Below, piece after piece: positions 29,672 through 40,729 of a DNA stretch of 64,000 nt. The position numbers and the translations under genes were made by a program. The notes under the pieces are model-generated. The model was not told the origin of the DNA. It searched no databases and saw nothing but the letters and a program-made list of their open reading frames with translations. How positions within the stretch are numbered: position 1 is the stretch's first letter; every line of letters starts with the position of its first letter. Source of the DNA: Brevundimonas sp. PAMC22021 (GTDB lineage Bacteria > Pseudomonadota > Alphaproteobacteria > Caulobacterales > Caulobacteraceae); assembly GCF_019443405.1 (NCBI RefSeq), contig NZ_CP080376.1, positions 310,001 to 374,000 on the forward strand, written 5' to 3'.

Positions 29672-31751
29672 GGGCCACGTCCATGGCCTCGTCGGCGGGC
29701 GTCAGCTCGTGCTCGGCCGGGGTCTCGCGCACCGTCGGATGGTTGATGCGACGCGCCTTCAGGCAGGCCTGGACGCCATAGACCACCATGGTGATGACCA
29801 CGAACAGGAAGCCGGCGGTCAGGGCCGAGTTGACGTAGTCGTTGACGATGATGCGGTGCATGTCGCCCATGGTCTTGGCCGGTCCCAGCAGCTCGCCGTT
29901 GGCAAGCGCCGCCTGGTACTGCCGCGCGTGGCTGAGGAAGCCGATGCGCACGTCCGGGTGGAACAGCTTCTGGAAGCCGGCGGTCAGGGTGCAGATCAGA
30001 AGCCAGACCGCCGGGATCGCGGTGGCGAAGGCGAACCGCTCCCGCTTCATCTTGAACAGGACCACCGTGCCCAGGATCAGGGCCACGGCCGCCAGCATCT
30101 GGTTGGCGATGCCGAACAGCGGCCAAAGGCTGTTGATGCCGCCCAGCGGATCCACCACGCCGGTGTAGAGGAAATAGCCCCACAGGCCGACGGTCAGGGC
30201 CGTCGCCACGATGTTGCCGACCCAGGAGCGGGTCTCGCGCATCCTGGGCACGGCGACGCCGATCAGGTCCTGGATCATGAAGCGGCAGACGCGGGTGCCG
30301 GCGTCCACCGTGGTCAGGATGAACAGGGCCTCGAACAGGATGGCGAAATGGTACCAGAAGGCCATCATGGCCTGGCCGCCGATGACGTTGGACAGGATGT
30401 GGGCCATGCCGACCGCAAGGGTCGGCGCGCCGCCGGCGCGCGACAGAACCGTGTGCTCGCCGACATCGCGAGCCAGTTGCTCCAGCTCCATCGGCGTGAT
30501 GTGGAAGCCCCATTGCGCCACGGCGGCGGCGGCGGAGGCGGCGTCCGTGCCGATCAGGGCGGCCGGGCTGTTCATGGCGAAATAGACGGCCGGGTCCAGC
30601 ACGCAGGCGGCGATCAGGGCCATGATGGCCACAAAGCTTTCGCACAGCATGGCGCCGTAGCCGATCAGCGGGATCTGCGTCTCGCTTTCCAGCAGCTTGG
30701 GCGTGGTGCCGGACGAGATCAGGGCGTGGAAGCCGGAGACGGCTCCGCAGGCGATGGTGATGAACAGGAAGGGGAACAGGGCGCCGGCGAACACCGGACC
30801 GGTGCCGTCGATGAAATCGGTCAGGGCCGGCATCTGCACGTGCGGGCGTACGATCACGATGCCGATGGCCAGGGCCACGATGGCCCCGATCTTCAGAAAG
30901 GTGGACAGGTAGTCGCGCGGCGCCAGCAGCAGCCACACCGGGATCACCGAGGCGATGAAGCCATAGGCCATCATCAACAGCGCCAGCGTCGTGCCGGTCA
31001 GCGTGAACGCCGGCCCCCAGAACGGATCGGCCGCGATATGGCCGCCGCCGACGATGGCGGCGATCAGCAGAAACACGCCAATGATCGACACTTCGCCGAC
31101 CCGGCCGGGCCGCATAAAGCGCGAATACAGGCCCATGAAGATGGCGATGGGAATGGTGGCGGCGACGGTGAAGGTTCCCCACGGGCTCTCGGCCAAGGCC
31201 TTGACCACGACCAGCGCCAGCACGGCCAGGATGATCACCATGATCATCAGGACGCCCACCTGGGCGATGATGCCGGGCACATTGCCCATTTCGGTGCGGA
31301 TCATGTCGCCGAGCGAACGGCCGTCGCGGCGCGTGGACATGAACAGCACCATCATGTCCTGAACCGCGCCGGCGAGGACCGCGCCGATGAGGATCCACAG
31401 GACGCCGGGCAGATAGCCCATCTGCGCCGCCAGCACCGGCCCCACCAGCGGCCCCGCGCCGGCGATGGCCGCGAAATGGTGGCCGAACAGGACGTTCCTG
31501 GGCGTCGGCACATAGTCGAGGCCGTCATTGTGGCGGACGGCGGGCGTGGGCCGGGCGCCGTTCAGCCCCATGACCTTGCCGGCCAGGTAGCGGGCGTAGA
31601 AGCGATAGGCGATGGCGTAGGTGCAGACGGCTGCGGTGACGATCCACACCGCGCTGATGCTCTCACCCTGGTGCAGGGCGATAACGGCCAAGGCGACCGC
31701 CCCGAGGATGGCGATGGCGCCAAAGATCAGCGGCGTTGTCAGCTTGCCCAT
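29664..31751 (-). CDS. cstA: Carbon starvation protein A / BtsT-type transporter
   Basis: This large inner-membrane transporter of 695 residues with many membrane segments belongs to the CstA/BtsT family, which imports peptides or pyruvate. Family blocks include the N-terminal YARYLAGKVMGLN, RPTPAVRHNDGLDYVPTP, VLFGHHFAAIAGAGPLVGP and FMSTRRDGRSLGDM. It forms a two-gene unit with the YbdD-like gene. The gene upstream on this strand is the small-ORF chain 225 bp away. E. coli members are induced by carbon limitation or pyruvate sensing; no pyruvate-sensing two-component pair is adjacent here. Confidence 0.95.
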   Translation of the reverse strand: MGKLTTPLIFGAIAILGAVALAVIALHQGESISAVWIVTAAVCTYAIAYRFYARYLAGKVMGLNGARPTPAVRHNDGLDYVPTPRNVLFGHHFAAIAGAGPLVGPVLAAQMGYLPGVLWILIGAVLAGAVQDMMVLFMSTRRDGRSLGDMIRTEMGNVPGIIAQVGVLMIMVIILAVLALVVVKALAESPWGTFTVAATIPIAIFMGLYSRFMRPGRVGEVSIIGVFLLIAAIVGGGHIAADPFWGPAFTLTGTTLALLMMAYGFIASVIPVWLLLAPRDYLSTFLKIGAIVALAIGIVIVRPHVQMPALTDFIDGTGPVFAGALFPFLFITIACGAVSGFHALISSGTTPKLLESETQIPLIGYGAMLCESFVAIMALIAACVLDPAVYFAMNSPAALIGTDAASAAAAVAQWGFHITPMELEQLARDVGEHTVLSRAGGAPTLAVGMAHILSNVIGGQAMMAFWYHFAILFEALFILTTVDAGTRVCRFMIQDLIGVAVPRMRETRSWVGNIVATALTVGLWGYFLYTGVVDPLGGINSLWPLFGIANQMLAAVALILGTVVLFKMKRERFAFATAIPAVWLLICTLTAGFQKLFHPDVRIGFLSHARQYQAALANGELLGPAKTMGDMHRIIVNDYVNSALTAGFLFVVITMVVYGVQACLKARRINHPTVRETPAEHELTPADEAMDVARA

Positions 31752-31976
31752 GGTTTCCTCCCGACGCTTCCCAGCCGCGTCCCCGCCCTTTCTGGCCTAA
31801 AAGGACACGGGAGGCCAAGCGACGAAAGTCGCAAGCGGACGCACGCGTACGCCGGCCTGCCAGATCGAGCATGGCGGGCGGAACACGATCTTGCCCAGTG
31901 TCGGAGAGGCGCCGGCGACTTTCGCGGTCGCCGCTGCAAACCTCCTCTAGGCTGGGACGAGTTCCGGGACGACGGG

Positions 31977-32174
31977 TCAACGGCTCGGTCCTGGGGCCAG
32001 AATGACATAGCCGGAATGCCCGTCTGCCTCGTTCCGTGCGGCGCGAAGAGCGGCGTGTCGGTCGAGAAAGCTGCCGCAAAGGCAGCCGTCGAGCGACCGG
32101 AACCGCCACAGGCCGCGGTCGTGAGAAATCAGGATGGGCACGGGAGAGGGTTCTGGAGCGACCGCCGCCGTCAT
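31977..32174 (-). CDS. Small hypothetical protein, third gene of an overlapping chain
   Basis: This 65-residue protein starts at the ATG at 32174, which overlaps the stop of the preceding small gene (ATGA). After a Pro/Val-rich start it contains GLWRFRSLDGCLCGSF and then DRHAALRAARNEAD, a compact beta-strand/helix pattern. The same pattern (Gly-x-Trp, Gly-Cys, then Arg-Ala-Ala-x-Arg-x-Ala-Arg) occurs in its neighbour, so the two are probably tandem relatives. No named family is recognised. It ends 225 bp before cstA on the same strand. Confidence 0.6.
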   Translation of the reverse strand: MTAAVAPEPSPVPILISHDRGLWRFRSLDGCLCGSFLDRHAALRAARNEADGHSGYVILAPGPSR

Positions 32175-32383
32175 TGGCGCGCTTCCGGCTTGTGGTTCAG
32201 GCAGTCGGCCTGGGCCTGGAGCGTTCGCGCCAGCCGCATGGCGGCCCTGCGGCAGGGCAGGGGCCGGGTCCGGCAGCCGTTCATCACAACACACCAGCCG
32301 CCGTTCCTCGACTCGACCTCATAGTGGCGGTATCCCGGTCGCGGCGCGAACGCCGGCCGGTCGCCGACATAGCCGGGCATCAT
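32171..32383 (-). CDS. Small hypothetical protein, second gene of an overlapping chain
   Basis: This 70-residue protein has a Pro/Arg-rich N-terminus (GDRPAFAPRPGYRHYEVES), then NGGWCVVMNGCRTRPLP and a helix CRRAAMRLARTLQAQ. The core matches the following gene product (GLWRF..DGCLCGSF..HAALRAARN). Its start overlaps the stop of the preceding 42-residue ORF and its stop overlaps the next start, four bases each time. No family is recognised. Confidence 0.6.
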   Translation of the reverse strand: MMPGYVGDRPAFAPRPGYRHYEVESRNGGWCVVMNGCRTRPLPCRRAAMRLARTLQAQADCLNHKPEARQ

Positions 32384-32508
32384 CGGCCGCGATCCCGATC
32401 TTCCGGCAAGGGCGCGCCAAAGGCCTGACCGATCAGGTCGAGGGTCATGCGCCAGACGGTAGGCGTCCGGCGCTGGAGAGAAAGTTTCAACAGGTGGTTC
32501 CGGGTCAT
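32380..32508 (-). CDS. Very small ORF, first gene of an overlapping chain
   Basis: This 42-residue basic protein starts at the ATG at 32508, preceded by GGAGG at 5-base spacing, one of the best ribosome sites in the region. It begins MTRNHLLKLSLQRR, has a WRMTLDLIGQAFGAPLP middle, and ends in a charged tail. Its stop overlaps the start of the 70-residue gene (ATGA). No family is recognised; it may be a leader ORF that couples translation of the next two. Confidence 0.55.
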   Translation of the reverse strand: MTRNHLLKLSLQRRTPTVWRMTLDLIGQAFGAPLPEDRDRGR

Positions 32509-32592
32509 TGCGACCTCCGCTTCAGAGCCGCGGAGTGGACACCCGGCGGGCGTAAGCGGGCCATTCCGAACGGCGGCGGAGACCTAAGGCGC

Positions 32593-32631
32593 GCATAAGG
32601 CTGTTCCCGCGCCTTTACGATTTCCTTATGC
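32593..32631. promoter_or_regulatory. Inverted repeat upstream of the kdp operon, candidate KdpE operator
   Basis: GCATAAGG (32593-32600) and CCTTATGC (32624-32631) form a perfect inverted repeat with a 23-bp spacer. Inside the right half, TTACG and TTATG are offset by exactly 11 bp, the spacing typical of tandem sites for OmpR/KdpE-type regulators. It lies about 80 bp before the first kdp ORF. Assignment to KdpE is inference. Confidence 0.45.
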
Positions 32632-32709
32632 GGCCGGGCGGAACCTGAATGGAGCCCTTACGCCGATCGCGGGCCTTGTCCCGGCTCAATCCGAGCTGGA
32701 GGCGTCGGC

Positions 32710-32793
32710 ATGGCCGATCTGATTTTTCTGGCGTTGGGCGGCGGGGCGTTTGTCGCCTTCGCCGTTCTCGCCGCTGCGCTGAAGCGGGTGTGA
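32710..32793 (+). CDS. 27-residue membrane peptide at the head of the kdp operon
   Basis: This tiny ORF starts at the ATG at 32710 with a perfect GGAGG at 32698-32702. The peptide is one hydrophobic helix (IFLALGGGAFVAFAVLAAAL) with a basic end (KRV), so a single-pass inner-membrane peptide. Its stop is two bases before the kdpF start, suggesting translational coupling. Small ORFs of this type precede kdpF in some other bacteria, but I know no assigned function. Confidence 0.65.
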   Translation: MADLIFLALGGGAFVAFAVLAAALKRV

Positions 32794-32795
32794 CG

Positions 32796-32882
32796 ATGCT
32801 GGTCGCCATACTCTGGTGTGTCGGCGCGGTCGTCGTCGCCGTCTACATGGTCGCGGCGCTGCTGCGCCCCGAGCGGTTCTAG
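32796..32882 (+). CDS. kdpF: Potassium-transporting ATPase subunit KdpF
   Basis: This 28-residue single-pass membrane peptide ends in ALLRPERF, the recognisable C-terminus of KdpF. KdpF stabilises the KdpABC complex in the inner membrane. It lacks a strong ribosome site of its own and probably depends on coupling to the preceding 27-residue ORF. The kdpA start follows 12 bp after its stop, with AGGGAG between. Confidence 0.88.
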   Translation: MLVAILWCVGAVVVAVYMVAALLRPERF

Positions 32883-32894
32883 GGAGCCGCCGCC

Positions 32895-34604
32895 ATGAAC
32901 ATTCAAGGATGGGCGGAGATCGCCCTGACCATCGGTCTCGCCGCCCTGATCGGCTGGCCGATCGGCGCCTATATGTCGCGCGTCTGGAACGGCGAGCGGA
33001 CCTGGCTCGATCCGGTGTTGAAGCCGGTCGAGGGCTTGTTCTACCGCGCCTCGGGCGTCAATCCGGCGCGCAGCCAGGGTTGGCTCGGCTACGTCGGCGC
33101 CTTGTTGGCGTTCAACGCCGTCGGCTTCCTGTTTCTCTATGCGCTGCTGCGGATGCAGGGCCTGCTGCCGATGAACCCGCAGGGATTCGAGGGCGTGTCG
33201 CCGCATCTGGCCTTCAACACCGCCGTCAGCTTCGTCACCAATACCAATTGGCAGTCCTATGGCGGCGAGACGACCATGTCGACGCTGACCCAGATGGTTG
33301 GGCTGACGACGCAGAACTTCCTGTCCGCCGCGACCGGCGCAGCCATCGCCGCCGCTCTGGCGCGGGCGTTCGTCGCCGATCGTGGCGAGGGGGTCGGCAA
33401 CTTCTGGGCCGACATGACCCGCACGACCTTATGGGTGCTGTTGCCCCTGTCGATTGTCCTGGCGCTGCTGCTGGTCGGTCTGGGCGTGACCCAGACCTTG
33501 GCCGCATCCGCCACGGCGACCGGTCTTGAGGGCGGTTCGCAGACCTTGTCCCTGTTCCCCACCGCCAGCCAACTGGCGATCAAGCAACTGGGCATTAACG
33601 GCGGCGGCGTCTTCAACGTCAACTCGGCGCACCCGTTCGAAAACCCGACGCCGCTGACCAATCTGATCACCGCCATCTCGATCAATGTGCTCGGCTGGGC
33701 CGCCTTCTTCGCTTTCGGTCGCAGCGTCCTGGCCAGGAAGGACGTTCGCGCTCTCGCCCTCGCCGCCGTGGTGCTGCTCGGCCTGTCGGCCGCCGCCATG
33801 TATGCGATCGAGACCCAACCGGCCCCTGCGCTGGTCGCGGCGGGTGTTGATGCATCCGCCAACCTGGAGGGCAAGGAGGTCCGATTCGGCGTGCCGGCCT
33901 CTGTCGCCTGGGCGGTCCAGACCACCGGCGCCTCCAATGGTTCGGTCAACTCCATGCACGCCAGCTACATGCCGCTGGGCGGCGCGCTCCAAATGTTCCT
34001 GATGCAACTGGGCGAGATCCTGCCCGGGGGGATCGGCTCGGGAATCGCCATCATGGTTGTAATGGCCGTGCTGGCTGTGTTCGTCGCCGGTCTGATGGTC
34101 GGGCGCACACCCGAGTATCTGGGCAAGAAGATCGAAGCGCGCGAAATCCAGTTCGCCATGATCGCGGTGCTGATCCTGCCCCTGGCCATCCTGGGCTTCA
34201 CTTCGGTGGCGGCGGTGTTCCCGACCGCAATGGAAGGGCTGCTCAACGACGGGCCGCATGGGCTGTCCGAGATGCTCTACGCCTACACCTCGGCGGCGGC
34301 GAACAATGGCTCGGCCTTCGCCGGCCTGACCGCCAACGCCCCGTGGTGGAACACGACGTTGGGCATCGGCATGCTGGCCGGACGGTTCATTCCGGCCGTG
34401 GCGGTGCTGGCCATCGCCGGCTCTCTGGTCGCCAAGCCCAAGCTGGCCCCATCGGCCGGGACCCTGCCCACCCATGGCCCGCTGTTCGTCGGCCTGCTGA
34501 TCGGGGTGATCCTGATCCTGGGCGGCCTGCAGTTCTTCCCCGCCCTGTCCCTCGGCCCGATCGTGGAGCATTTCGACATGCTCCAGGTCGCGGCCCGCTT
34601 CTGA
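32895..34604 (+). CDS. kdpA: Potassium-transporting ATPase subunit KdpA
   Basis: KdpA is the channel-like potassium-binding subunit of the high-affinity KdpFABC pump. The protein has 569 residues (E. coli 557), with about ten membrane segments and the family's four selectivity-filter-like loops, for example around [12 protein letters not shown], the [18 protein letters not shown] block, and [14 protein letters not shown]. It is the first large gene of the operon and is followed 19 bp later by kdpB. Confidence 0.97.
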   Translation: MNIQGWAEIALTIGLAALIGWPIGAYMSRVWNGERTWLDPVLKPVEGLFYRASGVNPARSQGWLGYVGALLAFNAVGFLFLYALLRMQGLLPMNPQGFEGVSPHLAFNTAVSFVTNTNWQSYGGETTMSTLTQMVGLTTQNFLSAATGAAIAAALARAFVADRGEGVGNFWADMTRTTLWVLLPLSIVLALLLVGLGVTQTLAASATATGLEGGSQTLSLFPTASQLAIKQLGINGGGVFNVNSAHPFENPTPLTNLITAISINVLGWAAFFAFGRSVLARKDVRALALAAVVLLGLSAAAMYAIETQPAPALVAAGVDASANLEGKEVRFGVPASVAWAVQTTGASNGSVNSMHASYMPLGGALQMFLMQLGEILPGGIGSGIAIMVVMAVLAVFVAGLMVGRTPEYLGKKIEAREIQFAMIAVLILPLAILGFTSVAAVFPTAMEGLLNDGPHGLSEMLYAYTSAAANNGSAFAGLTANAPWWNTTLGIGMLAGRFIPAVAVLAIAGSLVAKPKLAPSAGTLPTHGPLFVGLLIGVILILGGLQFFPALSLGPIVEHFDMLQVAARF

Positions 34605-34623
34605 TCGGAATCGGACCCCTGAC

Positions 34624-36693
<2,070 letters not shown>

Positions 36694-36722
36694 GCCCTCC
36701 CGCGCAAAGAAAGTCTCGTTCC

Positions 36723-37463
36723 ATGACCCGCAAATCCCGCTTCAAGGCCTCCGGCCCGAACGACGCCTGGTTCGCCGGCGCCTGTTTGATCGGCCTGATC
36801 GTCTGGGGCCTGGCCTCCAGAGGCGAGGCCCAAGAAGCCAAGGGCCCCGACGTGGCCTTCAACGTCGCCGTCGGCTCGGACTACGTCTTCCGCGGCGTCA
36901 GCCAGACCGAGGAAGACCCGGCGATCTCCGCCGGCTTCGACCTGACGTCGGGCAGCTTCTACGCCGGGGCCTGGGCTTCCAACGTCTCCTACGCCGGCGA
37001 CCCCGACACCAACGCCGAGATCGACGTCTACGGCGGTTATCGCGCCGAAATCTCCGGCTGGGCCGTGGACGTGGGCGGCGTCGGCTACATCTACACCAAC
37101 CAGCCGAACGGCGCGGACTACGACTATGTCGAGGCCAAGCTGGCCGTCTCCCGGGCGGTCGGCTCCGCCACCGTCGGCGGCGCGATCTTCTATTCGCCCG
37201 ACTTCTTCGGCGCGTCGGAAGACGAAGCCACCTATGTCGAGGCCAACGCGGCCTTCAGCCCGGCGGACAAGTGGACCGTCTCGGGCGCCCTGGGCCGTCA
37301 GTTCGTGTCGTCCGACTTCGACTATACGACTTGGAACCTGGGCGTGGCCTATCAGCTGACCGACACCCTGGTCCTGGATGGCCGCTACTACGACACGGAC
37401 GAACACGCGTTCGGCGCGGTCTATGACAGCCGCGTCGTCGCCTCCATCAAGGCCGTCTTCTGA
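36723..37463 (+). CDS. TorF-type putative outer-membrane porin within the kdp operon
   Basis: This 246-residue exported protein has a basic start and hydrophobic signal (WFAGACLIGLIVWGLASRGEAQ), and the mature part is made of alternating beta-strands ending in a C-terminal Phe (ASIKAVF), as outer-membrane barrels do. The block VAVGSDYVFRGVSQTEEDPAISAG is the hallmark of the TorF/TIGR02001 putative porin family. It sits between kdpB and kdpC, and its stop overlaps the kdpC start (TGATG), so it is translated with the pump. A role in letting potassium cross the outer membrane during limitation is an attractive inference, not a demonstrated one. Confidence 0.88.
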   Translation: MTRKSRFKASGPNDAWFAGACLIGLIVWGLASRGEAQEAKGPDVAFNVAVGSDYVFRGVSQTEEDPAISAGFDLTSGSFYAGAWASNVSYAGDPDTNAEIDVYGGYRAEISGWAVDVGGVGYIYTNQPNGADYDYVEAKLAVSRAVGSATVGGAIFYSPDFFGASEDEATYVEANAAFSPADKWTVSGALGRQFVSSDFDYTTWNLGVAYQLTDTLVLDGRYYDTDEHAFGAVYDSRVVASIKAVF

Positions 37464-38041
37464 TGCTCCAGTCGTTCCGCCCCGCGATCGTCATGATCGC
37501 CCTGTTCACCCTGCTGCTGGGCCTGGCCTATCCGCTGGCGGTTACGGGCATCGCCCAGGTCGCGTTCCCGGCCCAGGCCGACGGCAGCCTGATCCGCGAC
37601 GCGGACGGCACGGTGCGCGGCTCGGCCCTGATCGGCCAGCCCTTCGCAGAGGCGCGGTATCTGCATCCGCGCCCCTCAGCGGCCGGGGACGGCTACGACG
37701 CTTCGGCCTCGTCGGGATCCAACCTGGGTCCGCTCAACACGGACTTGGCCGAACGGGTGCGCGCAGACGCCGACGCCCTCCGCGCCGAGACTGGCGCGAC
37801 GGTGGTTCCCGCAGACGCCGTAACCACTTCCGCCTCGGGCCTCGACCCACACATTTCTCCGGCCTACGCTCGCCTGCAAGCAGCGCGCGTGGCGCAGGCG
37901 AGAGGCGTGGAAGCAGGCGTGGTGCAGCAGGTGATCGACCAGAACACCGAGGGCGCATTCCTCGGTTTCATCGGCCAGCCGCGCGTCAATGTGCTGTTGA
38001 CCAACCGGGCGCTGGACGCCCGCTTTCCCGTCGCGCCCTGA
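37463..38041 (+). CDS. kdpC: Potassium-transporting ATPase subunit KdpC
   Basis: This accessory subunit has one N-terminal membrane segment (MIALFTLLLGLAYPLAVTGI) and a soluble periplasmic domain, in 192 residues. Typical KdpC blocks are GSALIGQPFAEARYLHPRPSA, SGLDPHISPAYARLQAARVA and FIGQPRVNVLLTNRALD. It starts inside the porin stop codon and is followed two bases later by kdpD, so the operon is tightly packed. Confidence 0.97.
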   Translation: MLQSFRPAIVMIALFTLLLGLAYPLAVTGIAQVAFPAQADGSLIRDADGTVRGSALIGQPFAEARYLHPRPSAAGDGYDASASSGSNLGPLNTDLAERVRADADALRAETGATVVPADAVTTSASGLDPHISPAYARLQAARVAQARGVEAGVVQQVIDQNTEGAFLGFIGQPRVNVLLTNRALDARFPVAP

Positions 38042-38042
38042 C

Positions 38043-40721
38043 TTGCCTGATACGCCGTCCCCGCCGGATCCCGCGAAGGTCGCCGCCAAGCGAGCCAAGC
38101 GCGGTCGATTGAAGGTTTTCCTCGGCATGTCGCCGGGGGTCGGCAAGACCTATGAAATGCTGCGCGCCGCCCGCCGCCGAAGGGCCGAGGGCGGCGACGT
38201 GGTCGTCGGGGTAGTCGAGACCCACGGCCGACGCGAGACCGAAAGCCTGCTGCGCGGGATGGAGGTGATGCCGCGCAGCCCGATCGACTACAGGGGCCGC
38301 GTCCTGATGGAGTTCGACATCGACGCGGCCCTGGCGCGCAAGCCCGACCTCTTGCTGGTCGATGAATACGCCCACTCCAACGCGGCTGGTTCGCGACATC
38401 CCAAACGCTGGCAGGACGTGGAGGAGATCCTGTCCGCCGGCATCGACGTCTGGACCACGCTGAACGTCCAGCATCTGGAAAGCCTGGTCGAGGTGGTGTT
38501 GCGCATTACCGGCGTGCGCCAGCGCGAGACGGTGCCCGACAGCGCGCTGAGCCGCGCAGACGCCATCGAGGTGGTGGACATCACGCCCGACGAACTGCGC
38601 CAGCGGATGGCCGAGGGCAAGGTCTATGTGCCCGAAACGGCGCGGCTGGCCTCGGAGAATTTCTTCAAGGTCGAGAACCTGACGGCCCTGCGCGAACTGG
38701 CGCTGCGCCGTGCGGCCCAGACCGTGGATGACCAGCTTCTGGCGACGCTGCGCGAACGCGGAGTCGAGGGTCCTTGGGCGGCGGGCGAGCGCATCCTGGT
38801 CCTGGTCGGGGGCGACGCCATGGCCGCGTCTCTTGTGCGCGCGGGCCGTCGCCTGTCCGACATGATGATGGACGCGCCCTGGACCATCGCCCACGTCGAA
38901 CGACCCAGCCGTTCCGTCTCCGGGCCGGAGAGGACCGCCCGGCTCAGCGAAGCCTTCATCCTGGCCGAGCAGTTGGGCGGGCGGACGGTCGTCCTGACAG
39001 GGGACGACGTGGTCAAGGCGGTGATGGATTACGCCCACCGCAACAATGTCACCCAGATCGTCATCGGCAAGGGTCGAGACAGCCGCATCAGCGAACTTCT
39101 CGGTCGCTCGCTGGCCGCCGAACTGCTGCGCTCGGCCAAGGGTGTGGCGCTCCATGTCGTCACCGAGCCGGGGGGCGCGCCGGCTGGACGCGCGTTGAAA
39201 GACTTGGCGGTGCCTCAGTCCCGTCACTGGCGCGGCTATGCGGTCGGAGCCGTGTTCGTCGCGGTCGCGACCGCCGTGACTCTCGGTTTGGACCGGGCCT
39301 CCGAGCGCGTCGATCTCGGCATCGTCTATCTTTCCGCCGTGCTGGCGGCGGGTGTGGCGCATGGACTTCGGCCGGCGCTGGCCGCCGCCACGATCGCCTT
39401 CCTGACCTACAACTTCCTGTTCCTGGAACCGCGCTACAGCTTCGTCATCGGTTCGCCGACCGACCTGCTCACCCTGGTCGTGTTCTGGGCGGTCGCCCTT
39501 GTCACCGGGGGGCTCGCCGGGCGCGTGCGCGATCAGGCCCGGAACGCCCAGCGGCGGGCTTCGGCCGTCTCGGCCTTGCTCGCCGCCAGCCGGGCCTTGT
39601 CCGCCGCCGAGGGCAAGCTGGCCACCGCGACGGTTCTGGCCGAGCAGACCGCCGCCGCCGCCGGGGCCAAGGCCGTGGTGCTGCTGCCTCACGACGGCGA
39701 CATCGCCCCTGTCGCCGGGTCTCCGACCTTGGAACCGCTGGGGTCCGCCGCCATGGCCGCCGCGCGCTGGGCCTGGGAGCGTGGCGAGCCCGCCGGATAC
39801 GGCACGGGCACGTTGCCCCAGGCGAGTTGGACCTTCCGCCCCCTTCAAGGCGTTCGCTCCCGGTCCGGCGTCGCGGGGATCGGAGCGGACTCCCTCGCGC
39901 CCGGTTCAGACGAAGAGCGTCTGGCCCTCGCGTTGCTTGAACAGGGCGCAGTGGCGCTGGAACGGGCGCAGCTGGCTGGCGATGCGGTCGAGACGGAAAC
40001 CCTGCGCCGCACCGACCGTTTTCGCGGCGCCCTGATGAACTCGGTCAGCCACGACCTGCGCACTCCGTTGTCCACCGTTCTCGGCGCCGCCACCACCCTG
40101 ATCGACTATGGCCCGACTCTGAAACCCGAGGTGCGCAAGGACCTGCTGCTCAGCATCCGCCAGGAGGCCGAACGCCTCAGCCGATACGTCGGCGACCTGC
40201 TGGACATGACCCGGCTTGAAGGCGGCGCGCTCAACATCAAATCCGACTGGACCGATGTTCGCGATGTTTTGAACGCGGCGGTCGAGCGCGTCTCGCGCCG
40301 GCTTGGATCGCGCCGTCTGACCCGCGACTTCCCCGCCCAACTCAGCGTGGTCAGTCTGGACCAGGGCCTTCTGGAGCAGGCCCTGGTCAACATCCTGGAG
40401 AACGCCATCGCCTACAGCCCCGACGGCTCCGCTATCGAACTGGCCGCCTATGAGGACCGCGGCTCGGTGGTCATCAGCATCGAGGACGAGGGCAAGGGCA
40501 TCCCCACCTCCGAGCTGTCGCTGGTCTTTGACAAGTTCCGCCGCATGGAGGAGCAGCCGGACCGCTCCCACGGCGCAGGTCTGGGCCTCGCCATCGCCAA
40601 GGGGTTCGTCGAGGCCATGAGCGGCCGAATCGCCGCCGCCAGCCCGATCCTGGGCGACCGGGGCACGCGCATCCTGATCAGCCTGCCCAAGTCTATCGTC
40701 ACCCACCCCGATCTGCTCTAG
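38043..40721 (+). CDS. kdpD: Sensor histidine kinase KdpD
   Basis: KdpD is the membrane sensor of potassium limitation that phosphorylates KdpE. It has 892 residues (E. coli 894) and starts at a TTG two bases after kdpC. The N-terminal KdpD domain has the Walker-type FLGMSPGVGKTYEML, followed by a UspA-like domain at about 250-370. Four membrane segments lie at about 400-500, then a GAF-like region. The transmitter carries the phospho-acceptor H670 in SVSHDLRTPLS, then NILENAIAYSP and the GAGLGLAIAKGFVEAM box. A TTG start and no clear ribosome site suggest low, coupled expression. Confidence 0.96.
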   Translation: MPDTPSPPDPAKVAAKRAKRGRLKVFLGMSPGVGKTYEMLRAARRRRAEGGDVVVGVVETHGRRETESLLRGMEVMPRSPIDYRGRVLMEFDIDAALARKPDLLLVDEYAHSNAAGSRHPKRWQDVEEILSAGIDVWTTLNVQHLESLVEVVLRITGVRQRETVPDSALSRADAIEVVDITPDELRQRMAEGKVYVPETARLASENFFKVENLTALRELALRRAAQTVDDQLLATLRERGVEGPWAAGERILVLVGGDAMAASLVRAGRRLSDMMMDAPWTIAHVERPSRSVSGPERTARLSEAFILAEQLGGRTVVLTGDDVVKAVMDYAHRNNVTQIVIGKGRDSRISELLGRSLAAELLRSAKGVALHVVTEPGGAPAGRALKDLAVPQSRHWRGYAVGAVFVAVATAVTLGLDRASERVDLGIVYLSAVLAAGVAHGLRPALAAATIAFLTYNFLFLEPRYSFVIGSPTDLLTLVVFWAVALVTGGLAGRVRDQARNAQRRASAVSALLAASRALSAAEGKLATATVLAEQTAAAAGAKAVVLLPHDGDIAPVAGSPTLEPLGSAAMAAARWAWERGEPAGYGTGTLPQASWTFRPLQGVRSRSGVAGIGADSLAPGSDEERLALALLEQGAVALERAQLAGDAVETETLRRTDRFRGALMNSVSHDLRTPLSTVLGAATTLIDYGPTLKPEVRKDLLLSIRQEAERLSRYVGDLLDMTRLEGGALNIKSDWTDVRDVLNAAVERVSRRLGSRRLTRDFPAQLSVVSLDQGLLEQALVNILENAIAYSPDGSAIELAAYEDRGSVVISIEDEGKGIPTSELSLVFDKFRRMEEQPDRSHGAGLGLAIAKGFVEAMSGRIAAASPILGDRGTRILISLPKSIVTHPDLL

Positions 40722-40729
40722 CCTTCCGG

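Noticed and set aside
29577..32324. A 915-codon plus-strand frame opposite cstA
   Set aside because: His/Gln/Asp-rich shadow of a membrane protein gene; cstA and its partner on the minus strand are certain.
32134..32598. 154-codon plus-strand frame opposite the tiny-gene chain
   Set aside because: The minus-strand chain has a GGAGG site, exact ATGA overlaps and related products; this frame has none of these.
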